Shown here: piece after piece, positions 1-8,728 of the stretch
How the letters are laid out: each line of letters begins with the position of its first letter
Position numbering within the stretch: the first letter of the stretch is position 1
Source: Burkholderia latens
Lineage (GTDB): Bacteria; Pseudomonadota; Gammaproteobacteria; Burkholderiales; Burkholderiaceae
Direction of reading: 5' to 3'
Length of the DNA stretch: 64,000 bases
Assembly: GCF_902499045.1 (NCBI RefSeq)
Contig: NZ_CABVPL010000023.1
Span: forward strand, 33,508 to 97,507
Notes under the pieces: model-generated
The model's database searches: none
What the model was told of the DNA's origin: nothing
Seen by the model: the letters and a program-made list of their open reading frames with translations, nothing else
Program-made: the position numbers and the translations under genes

Positions 1-445
1 AATACCCTGTTACAGAAAATAACCGAAGTTTCGATTTTCATCAGATGCGGTTTTGCGAAAAAAACTCGCACCCCCTTTTTCGTTTCACGCCGCGCGTGCT
101 CCGAAGGTATGCGTAATACATCGATGACAGAGGCAAATCCGCCTTTTATCAGTCGTTATTTTTCGGCAAAAATTCCGATACGTCTTACATCGTAAGTTTC
201 TGGACGAGTCACCACTACTGCCGAGCAAATTTCGTGTCCGGCAATATCGACTTTATTCAGCGTTAATCCATTTCGTCGAATGAGTAGCACCCCTGTTTAA
301 ATACGACGTTTAAAGCGCGTCTCATTGGGACCACTCTCAGTTGTTTGTTCAAAACCCATCGTGTATCAATAGCGTGTCGCAAAAAGAACGCCGTTAATCC
401 GACTCGGAATAAATGCGTTGTCATCGATTCCGGATGGAGGTTGCA
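1..445. other. AT-rich leader upstream of the PNAG locus, no gene
   Basis: This stretch is clearly richer in A and T than the rest of the window and carries no convincing reading frame with a ribosome-binding site. It directly precedes the first plus-strand gene and probably contains the promoter of the locus. I cannot pick out a confident -35/-10 pair or a named operator. Confidence 0.4.
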
Positions 446-883
446 ATGTCTTCCTCGACGTTTGAACAGCATGCTCGCGCGCTCCTCGGCATCGTCGTAA
501 CCGCCTTCTGCGTCAATGCCGGAGCACAGACTCCGCCCCGAAACCAGTCGGCGACGCCAGCGTCCGGCGACGGCTCGGGGCGATACACGATTTCGTACAT
601 CTGCGGTGATGCACGAATCGACGGTACGGCGCCGCTTCCCCCCGACGGGCGTCCGTACAACCTGGGCGTGTCGTTCGTATCGGGCGGCACCGGGCAACCG
701 CTGTCGAACGTGGACGTGCGGCTGAGACGGCATGGCCGCGTACTCGTCGAGTTCAAGGCAACCGGGCCGCGCTGTCTGTTCAGCGTGCCCGACGCAAGCT
801 ACCGGGTCGAAGGGACCTATCAGGGGGCCACGCAGTTCGCGATCGTCGAAACGGGTGCCCTCACCACGCAGTTGAAATGGTGA
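446..883 (+). CDS. small exported protein of unknown function, upstream of pga genes
   Basis: A protein of about 145 residues that I do not recognise. The ATG at 446 is preferred because GGAGG lies at 436-440; an in-frame ATG at 413 has no such site. Residues 10-28 form a short hydrophobic segment ending in NAGAQ, which looks like a signal peptide, so the mature protein is probably periplasmic. The middle (GQPLSNVDVRLRRHGRV) resembles the beta-sandwich of carboxypeptidase-regulatory-like domains, but this is only an impression. It lies 76 bases before the next plus-strand gene and in line with pgaA, which suggests a link to polysaccharide export. No function is claimed. Confidence 0.7.
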   Translation: MSSSTFEQHARALLGIVVTAFCVNAGAQTPPRNQSATPASGDGSGRYTISYICGDARIDGTAPLPPDGRPYNLGVSFVSGGTGQPLSNVDVRLRRHGRVLVEFKATGPRCLFSVPDASYRVEGTYQGATQFAIVETGALTTQLKW

Positions 884-959
884 ACCGCATCCGGACCCGC
901 GTGCCGACGGCGCGCGGGATCGCACCGTTCCCCGCCATCCATCATACGAGGAGGATTGA

Positions 960-1742
960 ATGACTCGTGCAGAACGACCGGACGGCTCGCCCGTCCGTGA
1001 GCCGAAACCCTCATGGGGTCCGGGAAAGAATGCGGCGCTCAGCATCGTTGCGTTTGCCGCGATCTTCGGGGCCTTCGCGTATGTCGAGCGAGACGGGAGG
1101 GTCGGCCATGCGAGCGTGACGCACGACATCGCCGGCGTGATCGGCAGCGCCGTCGGGAAGTACCGCAGCCTCGTCGAGACTGCGGCGACGGGCGCGTCCG
1201 GTGCACCCGGCTCAGCCGCGCCAGGCGGCGCGACGTCGACCGTCGCGCAGGCCGCAATGCCTGCGATGCCCGCGCCGCCTGCCTCGGCGACGCCTTCGGT
1301 ATCGGCCGCAGCCGCCGCCGAACCGGCCGTGCAGCCGCCACCGGCAGCCCGCTCCACCGCGCGTCACGCGCGCCCCACCCATGCGCCGTCCACGCGGCTC
1401 GCAGCCGACGCGTATGCCGCGTCGGCCAGCGGTCGTACCGGGCGAGCGGCCGATGCGCACCGTACGTCACGGACGCAGACGCTGGCGCGCACGAGAAAAC
1501 GTGCCGACCCCGCACCCGGACTGCAGCCGCAGTCGTATACCGCGGACACCGCGCACATGGAGCCCGCCAGCGTCACACGCGACGATCTGGAATGGGCCCG
1601 CGCACTGGCCCGGGCGCGCTCGTGCGCCGTGATCGACGCATGGAACTGCGTGGAGCAGAACGCGAGCCGCGCACTCGCCATCGACCCGAAGAACAGCGAA
1701 TCGCGCGCGCTGCTCGGACAAGCGATCCGCAACCGCCTGTGA
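960..1742 (+). CDS. membrane-anchored Pro/Ala-rich protein with C-terminal TPR-like segment
   Basis: A 260-residue protein with a strong ribosome-binding site (GAGGAGG) just before the ATG. Residues about 26-43 form one transmembrane helix (IVAFAAIFGAFAYV), after which comes a long Ala/Pro/Ser/Arg-rich spacer (about 75-200). The last 55 residues contain WARALARARSCAVIDAWNCV and the motif ALAIDPKNSESRALL, which looks like one tetratricopeptide helix pair. The layout (N-in anchor, flexible periplasmic spacer, small helical domain) suits a scaffold protein. It lies 103 bases before pgaA in the same direction and may act with it, but that is inference from position only. Confidence 0.72.
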   Translation: MTRAERPDGSPVREPKPSWGPGKNAALSIVAFAAIFGAFAYVERDGRVGHASVTHDIAGVIGSAVGKYRSLVETAATGASGAPGSAAPGGATSTVAQAAMPAMPAPPASATPSVSAAAAAEPAVQPPPAARSTARHARPTHAPSTRLAADAYAASASGRTGRAADAHRTSRTQTLARTRKRADPAPGLQPQSYTADTAHMEPASVTRDDLEWARALARARSCAVIDAWNCVEQNASRALAIDPKNSESRALLGQAIRNRL

Positions 1743-1845
1743 GCCGGTCGCATGCCGCCGGATCTCGCTGCCCGGCGGCGCGACGGCCGGCGCGCGTCGC
1801 CGGGCGTGTAATCGAGGTGATCGTTACAAAGTGAGGAGACACACC

Positions 1846-4767
1846 GTGGCCAACAATCGTCAACAACAATGCACGACCGTCGCTCCGCCCGCACGGCGGA
1901 TCCTCCTGCATGCGCCGCTGCTCCTGCTGCTCGTCGCGTCCGGCTCCTGCCTTGCCGCCGAAGGCGACGAGCAGCCGCGCGGCGCGAGTGAAATCGCCGG
2001 AACGAACGGCGCGGCGGACGCGCCGCCGCCCGACGTGCAGCCGGCCGGTGTGTCGATGCAGGGCGCCCAGGCCGCCGGCGCCCTGCCCCCGAATGCGCCC
2101 ACGCCGATCGCGCAGGCGTCCGATGCGTCGATGCAGATCGCGCAGGCTTCGGCCCCCCAGCCGCCGGCGATGCCGACCACGGTCGTGGTCGAACCGGAAG
2201 CGCCGCAGCGGAGCGATCCGGCACCGGGCGCGCAACCGTCGAATGCGCCGACGCAGGGCACGCCGGCATCGGATACCGCGGCGCCGAACACGTCGGCACC
2301 GCATTCGCAGACGTCGGATGCGCCGATCCAGCTGGCACAGGTATCCGATACGCCGTCGTCGACCATCCCGGCATCTCGTTCGCAGTCGCCGGATGCGCCG
2401 ATGCAATTGGCGCAAGCATCCGACACCGCGTCTGCGAACGTCCCCGCATCTCGTTCGCAGACGATGCAACTCGCTCAACCGTCCGACGCCGTGCCGCCGG
2501 CAACGCCTGCACCGGTCGCGCAGGCGACCGATGCGCCAATCCAGCTCGCGCAGGCAACGGACACGTCGCCGCCCGCCCCTCCTGCACCTGCGTCCGACGC
2601 GCCCGCGCCGAGCGCGCACCCGTCCGACGCCCCTACGGGGCTCGCACAGACCGCGCGCCCCGCACCGGCGAATCCGCCGACCCGGACCGCGCAACTCTCC
2701 GGCACGCCGATGCCGAACTCGCCGGCCCCCGTTACCACGGCGCCCGGCGCGCAGCCGCCATCGACGCCCGCGCCCGGTTCTCAATCGCCGGGCGCGGAAC
2801 TGCCCGGCCAGGCAACGCAACGCTCGCAGGGGCCAGACGTCCAGGCACCGAACGCGCAGGCGCCGAACCTGCGTACCGCCGACGTCGCGACCGTGCGCAA
2901 CGACGTGTTCGGCCTCGCGGCGAGCGGCGGCGCGGTGAAGGCGCTCGAAGAAGCGAAGGCGCGGCCCGATGCGTTCTCCGCGGTCGACGTCGCGCAGCTC
3001 GAGGAACTGTCGATTCGCCAGCAGGTACGCGGCGGCCGCGACAAGTCGCGCTCGATGACGAGTCCCGACCGCTTCGACGGCCTCGACAACGCCTTGCGCG
3101 CGGCGGACGAGCTCGACAAGCGAATGCCGGCCACGCCCGAATACACGCCGGTCCGGACCGCGCTCGCCGGCGACCGCACGGTCGCGCTGGCCGCGCGCGG
3201 CGACATGAAGCAGGCCGTCGCGACGTTCGAGACGATCCCGTCCAGCGCGGAAATCTCGATCGACGCGCTGGCGGCCGTCGGCGATGCGTATCTGTACCTG
3301 AGCGAGCCCGGCAAGGCGAACACGGTCTACGCGCGTGCGCTGCAGCAGGCGACCGCGTCGCCGACGGATCGCGCGACCCGCGGCTTCCAGTACGGCGCGC
3401 GCACGCAGCCGATCGAGCTGCGCGAAGGGCTGTTCTGGTCGTACGTCGACCAGGGGCGCGCGCCGGAAGCGAAGCAGGTGCTCGACGACATGGAGAAGTC
3501 GCTGCCGCCGGTCAAGCAGGTGACGAACGTCGGTCCGGGAGAAAGCGACTATCTGCGCTACTACCGGCTGCGCGCGCAGTACCTGATCTTCACCGGGCAC
3601 GTCGACGAAGGGATCGCCGCGCTCGAGCAGCTCGAAAAGGAGGTGCCGTTCAACGCGGAGGTCCGGGCCGCGCATGCGGACGCGGTATCGGGCCAGTCGC
3701 ATCCGCGCCAGGCGATCGCGATGTATCGCGCGTCGCTGACCGATCACCCGGACAGCGTCGAAATGCTCGCGGGCCTCGGCCGCGCGTCGCTCGTGGCGGA
3801 CGACTACGCGACCGCGCGCACGGTCGACCAGACGCTCGACAACACGTTCCCGGACAGCGGCGCCGTGCGCGGCTTCAAGCGCGACTACAAGGCGTACCGC
3901 AGCCCCGTGTTCACGACCGACCTGAGCTTCGAACACGGCAACAGCGCGCTGGCCGACAACAGCTTCACGTCGGACAGCTACGTGTATTCGCCGCCGTTCG
4001 GCGACAACTGGCGCGTGTTCTCGCATACGTTCTTCGGCTACGCGCAGACCGACGGCGGCACCATCAAGCGCACGCGCACCGGCATCGGCGGCGACTACCG
4101 GCACGGGCCGCTCACCGTGCAGGGCGAAGTCACGCGCTCGTTCGGCACGGACGGCCGCACCGGCGGCCGCGGGTCGATTGCGTACGCGCTGAACGACTAC
4201 TGGACCGTCAACGCCGGGCTCGACTCCAACGACAACTCGCTGCCGTGGAAGGCATACGCCGCGCACATCTGGGGCCGCTCCGCGAATGCGTCGGTCGTGT
4301 TCCGGCAGAACGACCGGCGCGAGGTCAAGCTCAGCTACGGCGTGAGCCGCTACAGCGATTCGAACTTCCATCAGGAGATCGCGGCGACGGCCACGCAGCG
4401 CGTGTACACGTCTGCCCGGCAGCTCGTCAACGTATCGCTGGATCTGGGCACCGACAGCAACACGCGGCGCGACGCGCCCTACTACAGTCCGGCCCGCGAC
4501 TATGCGGCCGCCGTGACCGTCATGCACCAGATGATGCTGTGGAAGAAGGGCGACATGGGGTTGCAGCAGCGCCTCTCCGTGTCGGGCGGCGCCTATAACG
4601 AGCGCGGCTTCGGCACGAGCGCGCTGTGGAGCGCGCGCCTCGAACATGCGTGGACGTTCAAGCACGACATCACGCTGAGCTATGGCATCGAGGTCAGCAG
4701 CCACGCGTACGACGGTCAGCGCGAGCGCTCCGAAACCGGCTTCCTGTCGGTCAACCTGCCGTTCTAA
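1846..4767 (+). CDS. pgaA: PNAG export outer-membrane porin PgaA with long repeat-rich N-terminal insert
   Basis: PgaA exports poly-beta-1,6-N-acetylglucosamine through the outer membrane. The GTG at 1846 is chosen (973 residues) because GAGGAG lies 7 bases upstream; a GTG at 1831 would put the Shine-Dalgarno inside the gene. After a signal peptide (about residues 15-40, ending in SCLAA) comes a Pro/Ala/Ser/Gln-rich segment to about residue 340 with repeated SDAPMQLAQ-like units. Then follow tetratricopeptide repeats (about 345-680) and a C-terminal beta-barrel whose last residues, SVNLPF, end in Phe as in outer-membrane proteins. E. coli PgaA is roughly 800 residues, so the excess is the N-terminal low-complexity part. 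The gene is first of pgaABCD; pgaB starts 16 bases later. Confidence 0.93.
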   Translation: MANNRQQQCTTVAPPARRILLHAPLLLLLVASGSCLAAEGDEQPRGASEIAGTNGAADAPPPDVQPAGVSMQGAQAAGALPPNAPTPIAQASDASMQIAQASAPQPPAMPTTVVVEPEAPQRSDPAPGAQPSNAPTQGTPASDTAAPNTSAPHSQTSDAPIQLAQVSDTPSSTIPASRSQSPDAPMQLAQASDTASANVPASRSQTMQLAQPSDAVPPATPAPVAQATDAPIQLAQATDTSPPAPPAPASDAPAPSAHPSDAPTGLAQTARPAPANPPTRTAQLSGTPMPNSPAPVTTAPGAQPPSTPAPGSQSPGAELPGQATQRSQGPDVQAPNAQAPNLRTADVATVRNDVFGLAASGGAVKALEEAKARPDAFSAVDVAQLEELSIRQQVRGGRDKSRSMTSPDRFDGLDNALRAADELDKRMPATPEYTPVRTALAGDRTVALAARGDMKQAVATFETIPSSAEISIDALAAVGDAYLYLSEPGKANTVYARALQQATASPTDRATRGFQYGARTQPIELREGLFWSYVDQGRAPEAKQVLDDMEKSLPPVKQVTNVGPGESDYLRYYRLRAQYLIFTGHVDEGIAALEQLEKEVPFNAEVRAAHADAVSGQSHPRQAIAMYRASLTDHPDSVEMLAGLGRASLVADDYATARTVDQTLDNTFPDSGAVRGFKRDYKAYRSPVFTTDLSFEHGNSALADNSFTSDSYVYSPPFGDNWRVFSHTFFGYAQTDGGTIKRTRTGIGGDYRHGPLTVQGEVTRSFGTDGRTGGRGSIAYALNDYWTVNAGLDSNDNSLPWKAYAAHIWGRSANASVVFRQNDRREVKLSYGVSRYSDSNFHQEIAATATQRVYTSARQLVNVSLDLGTDSNTRRDAPYYSPARDYAAAVTVMHQMMLWKKGDMGLQQRLSVSGGAYNERGFGTSALWSARLEHAWTFKHDITLSYGIEVSSHAYDGQRERSETGFLSVNLPF

Positions 4768-4783
4768 TCAGGAGAAACGCGTA

Positions 4784-6877
4784 ATGCAATCCAGACGGAC
4801 CTTCATGTGCGGATGCCTCGGGGCGTTTGCTGCATGTTCCCTGTTTCCCGGCGTGTCCAACGCCAAGATGATCGACTTGCTGCCGCCGTCCGATCCGGCC
4901 GACGGCAAGACGTTTCGCGTGATCTGCCTGCACGACGTGCGCGACAACCTGATGGCGTCGTTCTCGTCGCCGTCGGCCATCATCGACCCGTTCGCGGTCG
5001 ATACCGGCACGCTGACCGCGATCTTCTCGTGGCTGCAGACCAACAACTACCACACGATCACGGTCAAGCAGATCGAGGAGTCGCGGCGCGGCGGCAAGCC
5101 GCTGCCGCCGCGCGCGGTGCTGCTCACGTTCGACGACGGCTTCCGCAGCCACTACACGAAGGTGCTGCCGCTGCTCGAGCGCTTCAAGTATCCGGCGGTG
5201 ATGGGCCTCGTCACCGCATGGATCGACACGCCGCCCGATACGCCGATCCGCATCAGCGACAAGGTTCAGGTGCCGCGCGACTACTTCCTGTCGTGGGACG
5301 AGGTGAAGAAGCTCGGCCAGTCGGAATTCGTCGAGCTCGGCTGCCACACCCACAATCTCCACCACGGTGCGGTCGCGAATCCGCAGGGCAACGAATTGCC
5401 GGCGACCACGTCGCATCTCTACCTGCAAGACCAGAAACGCTATGAAACGGACGCCGAATTTCACGCACGCGTGCACAACGACCTGCAGACTTGCATGCGG
5501 CAGATCCATGAACGCACGGGCATCGTCCCACGCTCGATGGTGTGGCCATACGGCGCGGAAAATCAGCCCGTGCGCCAGATATCGACAGCGCTCGGCATGA
5601 ACGTCCAGTTCAGCCTCGACGCCGGCCCCAATACGCCGGACGTGCCGATGGACCGGCTGAGGCGGATCCTGCTGATGTACGACGTGGACATCGGCGGATT
5701 CGAACGCTCGATGCGCGAGCCGGCGTCCAACCGCGGCGACGTCGACGTGCCCGAGCGCATCGTGCAGGTCGATCTCGACCAGGTCTACGATCCCGATCCC
5801 GCGCGGCAGGAAGCGAATCTCGGCAAGCTGATCGAGCGCATCTACCGGATGCAGCCGAAATCGGTGTACCTGCAGGCGTACGCGGACCCGAAGGGCACCG
5901 GCGTGGCCGAAGCCGTGTATTTCCCGAACCGGCACCTGCCGATGCGCGCCGATCTGTTCTCGCGCGCCGCGTGGCAGCTGAACACGCGCGCCAACGTGCA
6001 GGTGTACGCATGGATGCCGGTGCTCGCGTTCCGGCCGCCGCCCGACAAGCTGCGCGGGCTTCAGGCCGTGACCGCCTACGGCGGCGCGCCGGCCCGCGAG
6101 AACGGCTCGCGCGTGTTCCGGCTGAGCCCGTTCGACCCGGACGCGCGGCTGATGATTCAGCAGGTCTACGAGGATATGAGCAAGCACGCGTCGTTCAGCG
6201 GGATCCTGTTCGGCGACGACGCCGTACTCGACGACTACGAGGACGCGGGCAAGCACGCGCAGCGCGTGTATTCGCAGTGGGGGCTGCCGTCCGACGTCGG
6301 CAAGATCCGCGAGAACCCCGAGCTGATGAAGCGCTGGACGCGCCAGAAGTCGCGCTATCTGATCGACATGACGAAGCAGCTCGAGCAGATCGTGCTCGCG
6401 CACCAGAACGTAGGCGACGTGCTGACCGCGCGCAACATCTTCGCGATGCCGGTGCTGAAGCCGGAATCGGAAGCGTGGTTCGCGCAGAACTACGACGATT
6501 TCCTCGCCACGTACGACTACGTCGCGCTGATGGCGATGCCGTACATGGAGCAGGCGAAGGATCCGCAAGGCTGGCTGGACCAGCTCGTGCAGGCCGTCCG
6601 CGCGAAGCAGCGCGGGCTGCAGCGCACCGTGTTCGAGCTGCAGTCGTACGACTGGCATGCGCAGAAGCAGGTGCCGGCCAGCACGCTGCTGTCTCAGATG
6701 CGGCGGCTGCGCAGCGAAGGCGCGGTGAATTTCGGCTACTACCCCGACAACTTCCTGAACGGCCAGCCCGAGCTCGACGCGATGCGCGACGTGATGTCGC
6801 TGAAGTCCCGCCTCGATCCCACCTCCATCAACGCGCTGATGCAAATGCAACATCCGAAGGGAACCAAAACACCATGA
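4784..6877 (+). CDS. pgaB: PNAG N-deacetylase / glycoside hydrolase PgaB
   Basis: PgaB partially de-N-acetylates PNAG in the periplasm, which is needed for export. The ATG at 4784 follows AGGAG at 4770-4774 and gives 697 residues. The N-terminal carbohydrate-esterase-4 domain (about 40-300) shows the metal-site residues D117-D118 in LLTFDDGF and His188/His193 in GCHTHNLHHG; Asp51 in LHDVRD is also likely functional. The C-terminal half (about 330-690) corresponds to the GH153-type hydrolase domain of PgaB. The N-terminus combines SRRTFM, like a twin-arginine motif, with AFAAC at residue 18, like a lipobox, so lipidation and export route are uncertain. It overlaps pgaC by four bases (ATGA). 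Confidence 0.95.
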   Translation: MQSRRTFMCGCLGAFAACSLFPGVSNAKMIDLLPPSDPADGKTFRVICLHDVRDNLMASFSSPSAIIDPFAVDTGTLTAIFSWLQTNNYHTITVKQIEESRRGGKPLPPRAVLLTFDDGFRSHYTKVLPLLERFKYPAVMGLVTAWIDTPPDTPIRISDKVQVPRDYFLSWDEVKKLGQSEFVELGCHTHNLHHGAVANPQGNELPATTSHLYLQDQKRYETDAEFHARVHNDLQTCMRQIHERTGIVPRSMVWPYGAENQPVRQISTALGMNVQFSLDAGPNTPDVPMDRLRRILLMYDVDIGGFERSMREPASNRGDVDVPERIVQVDLDQVYDPDPARQEANLGKLIERIYRMQPKSVYLQAYADPKGTGVAEAVYFPNRHLPMRADLFSRAAWQLNTRANVQVYAWMPVLAFRPPPDKLRGLQAVTAYGGAPARENGSRVFRLSPFDPDARLMIQQVYEDMSKHASFSGILFGDDAVLDDYEDAGKHAQRVYSQWGLPSDVGKIRENPELMKRWTRQKSRYLIDMTKQLEQIVLAHQNVGDVLTARNIFAMPVLKPESEAWFAQNYDDFLATYDYVALMAMPYMEQAKDPQGWLDQLVQAVRAKQRGLQRTVFELQSYDWHAQKQVPASTLLSQMRRLRSEGAVNFGYYPDNFLNGQPELDAMRDVMSLKSRLDPTSINALMQMQHPKGTKTP

Positions 6878-8145
6878 ACTCCCACAGTCTCATCCAGCGC
6901 GTGCAGGACTTCGTCTTCTACTATCCGTTCTTCATGTCGTATCTGTGGATGATCGGCGGCGTCGTGCATTACTTCCTGCTCGAGGAGGGTCGCGTATTGT
7001 CGACGCGCACGATCGCGTCGAGCGGAATTCCGAAGGTTTCCATCGTCGTGCCGTGCTTCAACGAGGCGTCGAATGCGCGCAGCGTGATCCGTCACCTGAA
7101 TGCGATGGACTACCCGAACTACGACATCATCGCCGTGAACGACGGCAGCAAGGACCGCACCGGCGAGATCCTGAACGAGCTGGCCGTCGAGATCCCGCGC
7201 CTGCTCGTGATCCATCACGCGCGCAACGAAGGCAAGGCGGTCGGGCTCACGACGGCGGCCGCCGTATCGAATGCGGAGTACCTGCTCTGCATCGACGGCG
7301 ACGCGCTGCTCGCGCACGACGCGATCGGCTGGATGCTCGAGCATTTCCTGACCGATCCGGGCGTCGGCGCGGTCACGGGCAATCCGCGGATCCGCACGCG
7401 CACGTCGCTGCTCGGGCGCATGCAGGTCGGCGAATTCTCGTCGATCGTCGGGCTGATCAAACGCACGCAGCAGGTGTACGGCCGCATCTTCACGGTGTCC
7501 GGCGTGATCACGATGTTCCGCAAGACCGCGCTCGCCGACGTCGGCTACTGGAGCTCGGACATGCTGACCGAGGACATCGACATCAGCTGGAAGCTGCAGT
7601 GCCGCGACTGGCGCGTCGTCTACGAGCCGCACGCGCTCAGCTGGATCCTGATGCCCGAGACGATGAAGGGGCTCTACCGGCAGCGGCTGCGCTGGTCGAA
7701 GGGCGGCATCCAGGTGCTGCTCAAGTATGCGGGCACGCTGATGCGGCCCACGCAGATGATGATGTGGCCGCTGTTCGTCGAGTACCTGATCGGTATCGCA
7801 TGGGCGTACGCGATGTCGTTCATCCTGCTGCTCGCGGTGGTCGACGTCTTCTATCCGCTTCCGCCGAGCTGGCATGTGTCCGTGGTGCCGCACTGGCACG
7901 GGATGCTGCTGGTCGCGACCTGCATCCTGCAGCTGATCATCGGCAGCATGATCGATCGTCGTTACGACGAGAAACTCCTGATGTACTTCCTTGACACCAT
8001 CTGGTACCCCGTGGCGTTCTGGTTGATCACCATGATCACCACCGTCGTGGCCCTGCCCGCCGTCGTATTGCGGGGCCGCGGCAAGCGCGCCGTGTGGGTC
8101 AGTCCCGACCGAGGCATTCAACATGAAGAACGCGCCGATTATTGA
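6874..8145 (+). CDS. pgaC: PNAG synthase, family 2 glycosyltransferase PgaC
   Basis: The inner-membrane processive glycosyltransferase polymerises UDP-GlcNAc into PNAG. The ATG at 6874 overlaps the pgaB stop and gives 423 residues, close to the E. coli protein. Visible are one N-terminal membrane segment (about 15-36), the GT2 catalytic domain with VNDGSKDRT (88-96), DGD (141-143), the TED motif (232-234) and the QRLRW motif (270-274), then C-terminal membrane segments (about 295-400). In E. coli PgaC works with PgaD and the pair binds cyclic-di-GMP; the three c-di-GMP genes near 52-56.5 kb make this relevant, although no direct link is visible. Confidence 0.96.
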   Translation: MNSHSLIQRVQDFVFYYPFFMSYLWMIGGVVHYFLLEEGRVLSTRTIASSGIPKVSIVVPCFNEASNARSVIRHLNAMDYPNYDIIAVNDGSKDRTGEILNELAVEIPRLLVIHHARNEGKAVGLTTAAAVSNAEYLLCIDGDALLAHDAIGWMLEHFLTDPGVGAVTGNPRIRTRTSLLGRMQVGEFSSIVGLIKRTQQVYGRIFTVSGVITMFRKTALADVGYWSSDMLTEDIDISWKLQCRDWRVVYEPHALSWILMPETMKGLYRQRLRWSKGGIQVLLKYAGTLMRPTQMMMWPLFVEYLIGIAWAYAMSFILLLAVVDVFYPLPPSWHVSVVPHWHGMLLVATCILQLIIGSMIDRRYDEKLLMYFLDTIWYPVAFWLITMITTVVALPAVVLRGRGKRAVWVSPDRGIQHEERADY

Positions 8146-8611
8146 CCTTTCCCTGCGCGCACCGCGCGACATGATTGCCGAACGCGGCAACATAGTCGGC
8201 CCCGTGCTGGTTGCGTGGTTCCGCCTCGTGCGGCCTGCGCTGGTCGGGGGCGTCTGGGCATCGATCTGCATCTACACGTACCGCTATTTGCTGCCATTCA
8301 ACGAGGCCGAGATGCCGATCGAGCAGATCGTGTTCTACGTGACCAGCATCGCGCTGATCGCCGGCACGATCGTCACATGGCTGATCGCGGGGCGCGTCGT
8401 GCATCCGTTCGCGTACCGGCTGCGCGTGTCGAAGATGCTGCGGCGCTCGGCCAGCGTGAAGGTGCGCTCGATGCCGCCCACCGCGCTCGCCGGCGACCGC
8501 CGGCGCGGCACGCGACGCACGACGCGCATTCTCGTCGCGTCGCACGACGCGAACGGCTCGATCTCGGGCATCGAATGGATCGCGCATGCGGAGCCGCAGC
8601 CGCGCGAGTGA
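8123..8611 (+). CDS. pgaD: PNAG synthase accessory membrane protein PgaD
   Basis: This 162-residue protein overlaps the 3' end of pgaC by 23 bases. It has two hydrophobic segments (about residues 30-55 and 70-95) separated by a short acidic loop, which matches the two-helix PgaD/HmsS topology, followed by a basic cytoplasmic tail. Sequence identity in this family is low, so the call rests on position directly after pgaC and on topology. In E. coli PgaD stabilises PgaC and takes part in cyclic-di-GMP binding. The C-terminal tail here, about 65 residues, seems a little longer than I expect for the family. Confidence 0.85.
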   Translation: MKNAPIIDLSLRAPRDMIAERGNIVGPVLVAWFRLVRPALVGGVWASICIYTYRYLLPFNEAEMPIEQIVFYVTSIALIAGTIVTWLIAGRVVHPFAYRLRVSKMLRRSASVKVRSMPPTALAGDRRRGTRRTTRILVASHDANGSISGIEWIAHAEPQPRE

Positions 8612-8728
8612 ATGCCGGAGACGTGCAGCGCCGCGCGCGCCGGACGCCGCGGCGCCGCAGCGCTCCTCATATCGTGCTGGCGCGCGCCGCGTGCCAGCCG
8701 CAAAAACTTCCTGGAGACGAGGTGAATC

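Noticed and set aside
263-1357. 364-codon minus-strand frame at the left edge
   Set aside because: It crosses two plus-strand genes that have good ribosome-binding sites and has no family resemblance.
1573-4704. 1043-codon frame on the minus strand
   Set aside because: It lies exactly opposite pgaA, is Arg-rich and low in complexity, and has no ribosome-binding site. Such frames arise from high-GC third positions of the real gene.
4751-6853. 700-codon minus-strand frame opposite pgaB
   Set aside because: Same reason: a His/Arg/Val-rich mirror of pgaB without any recognised domain.
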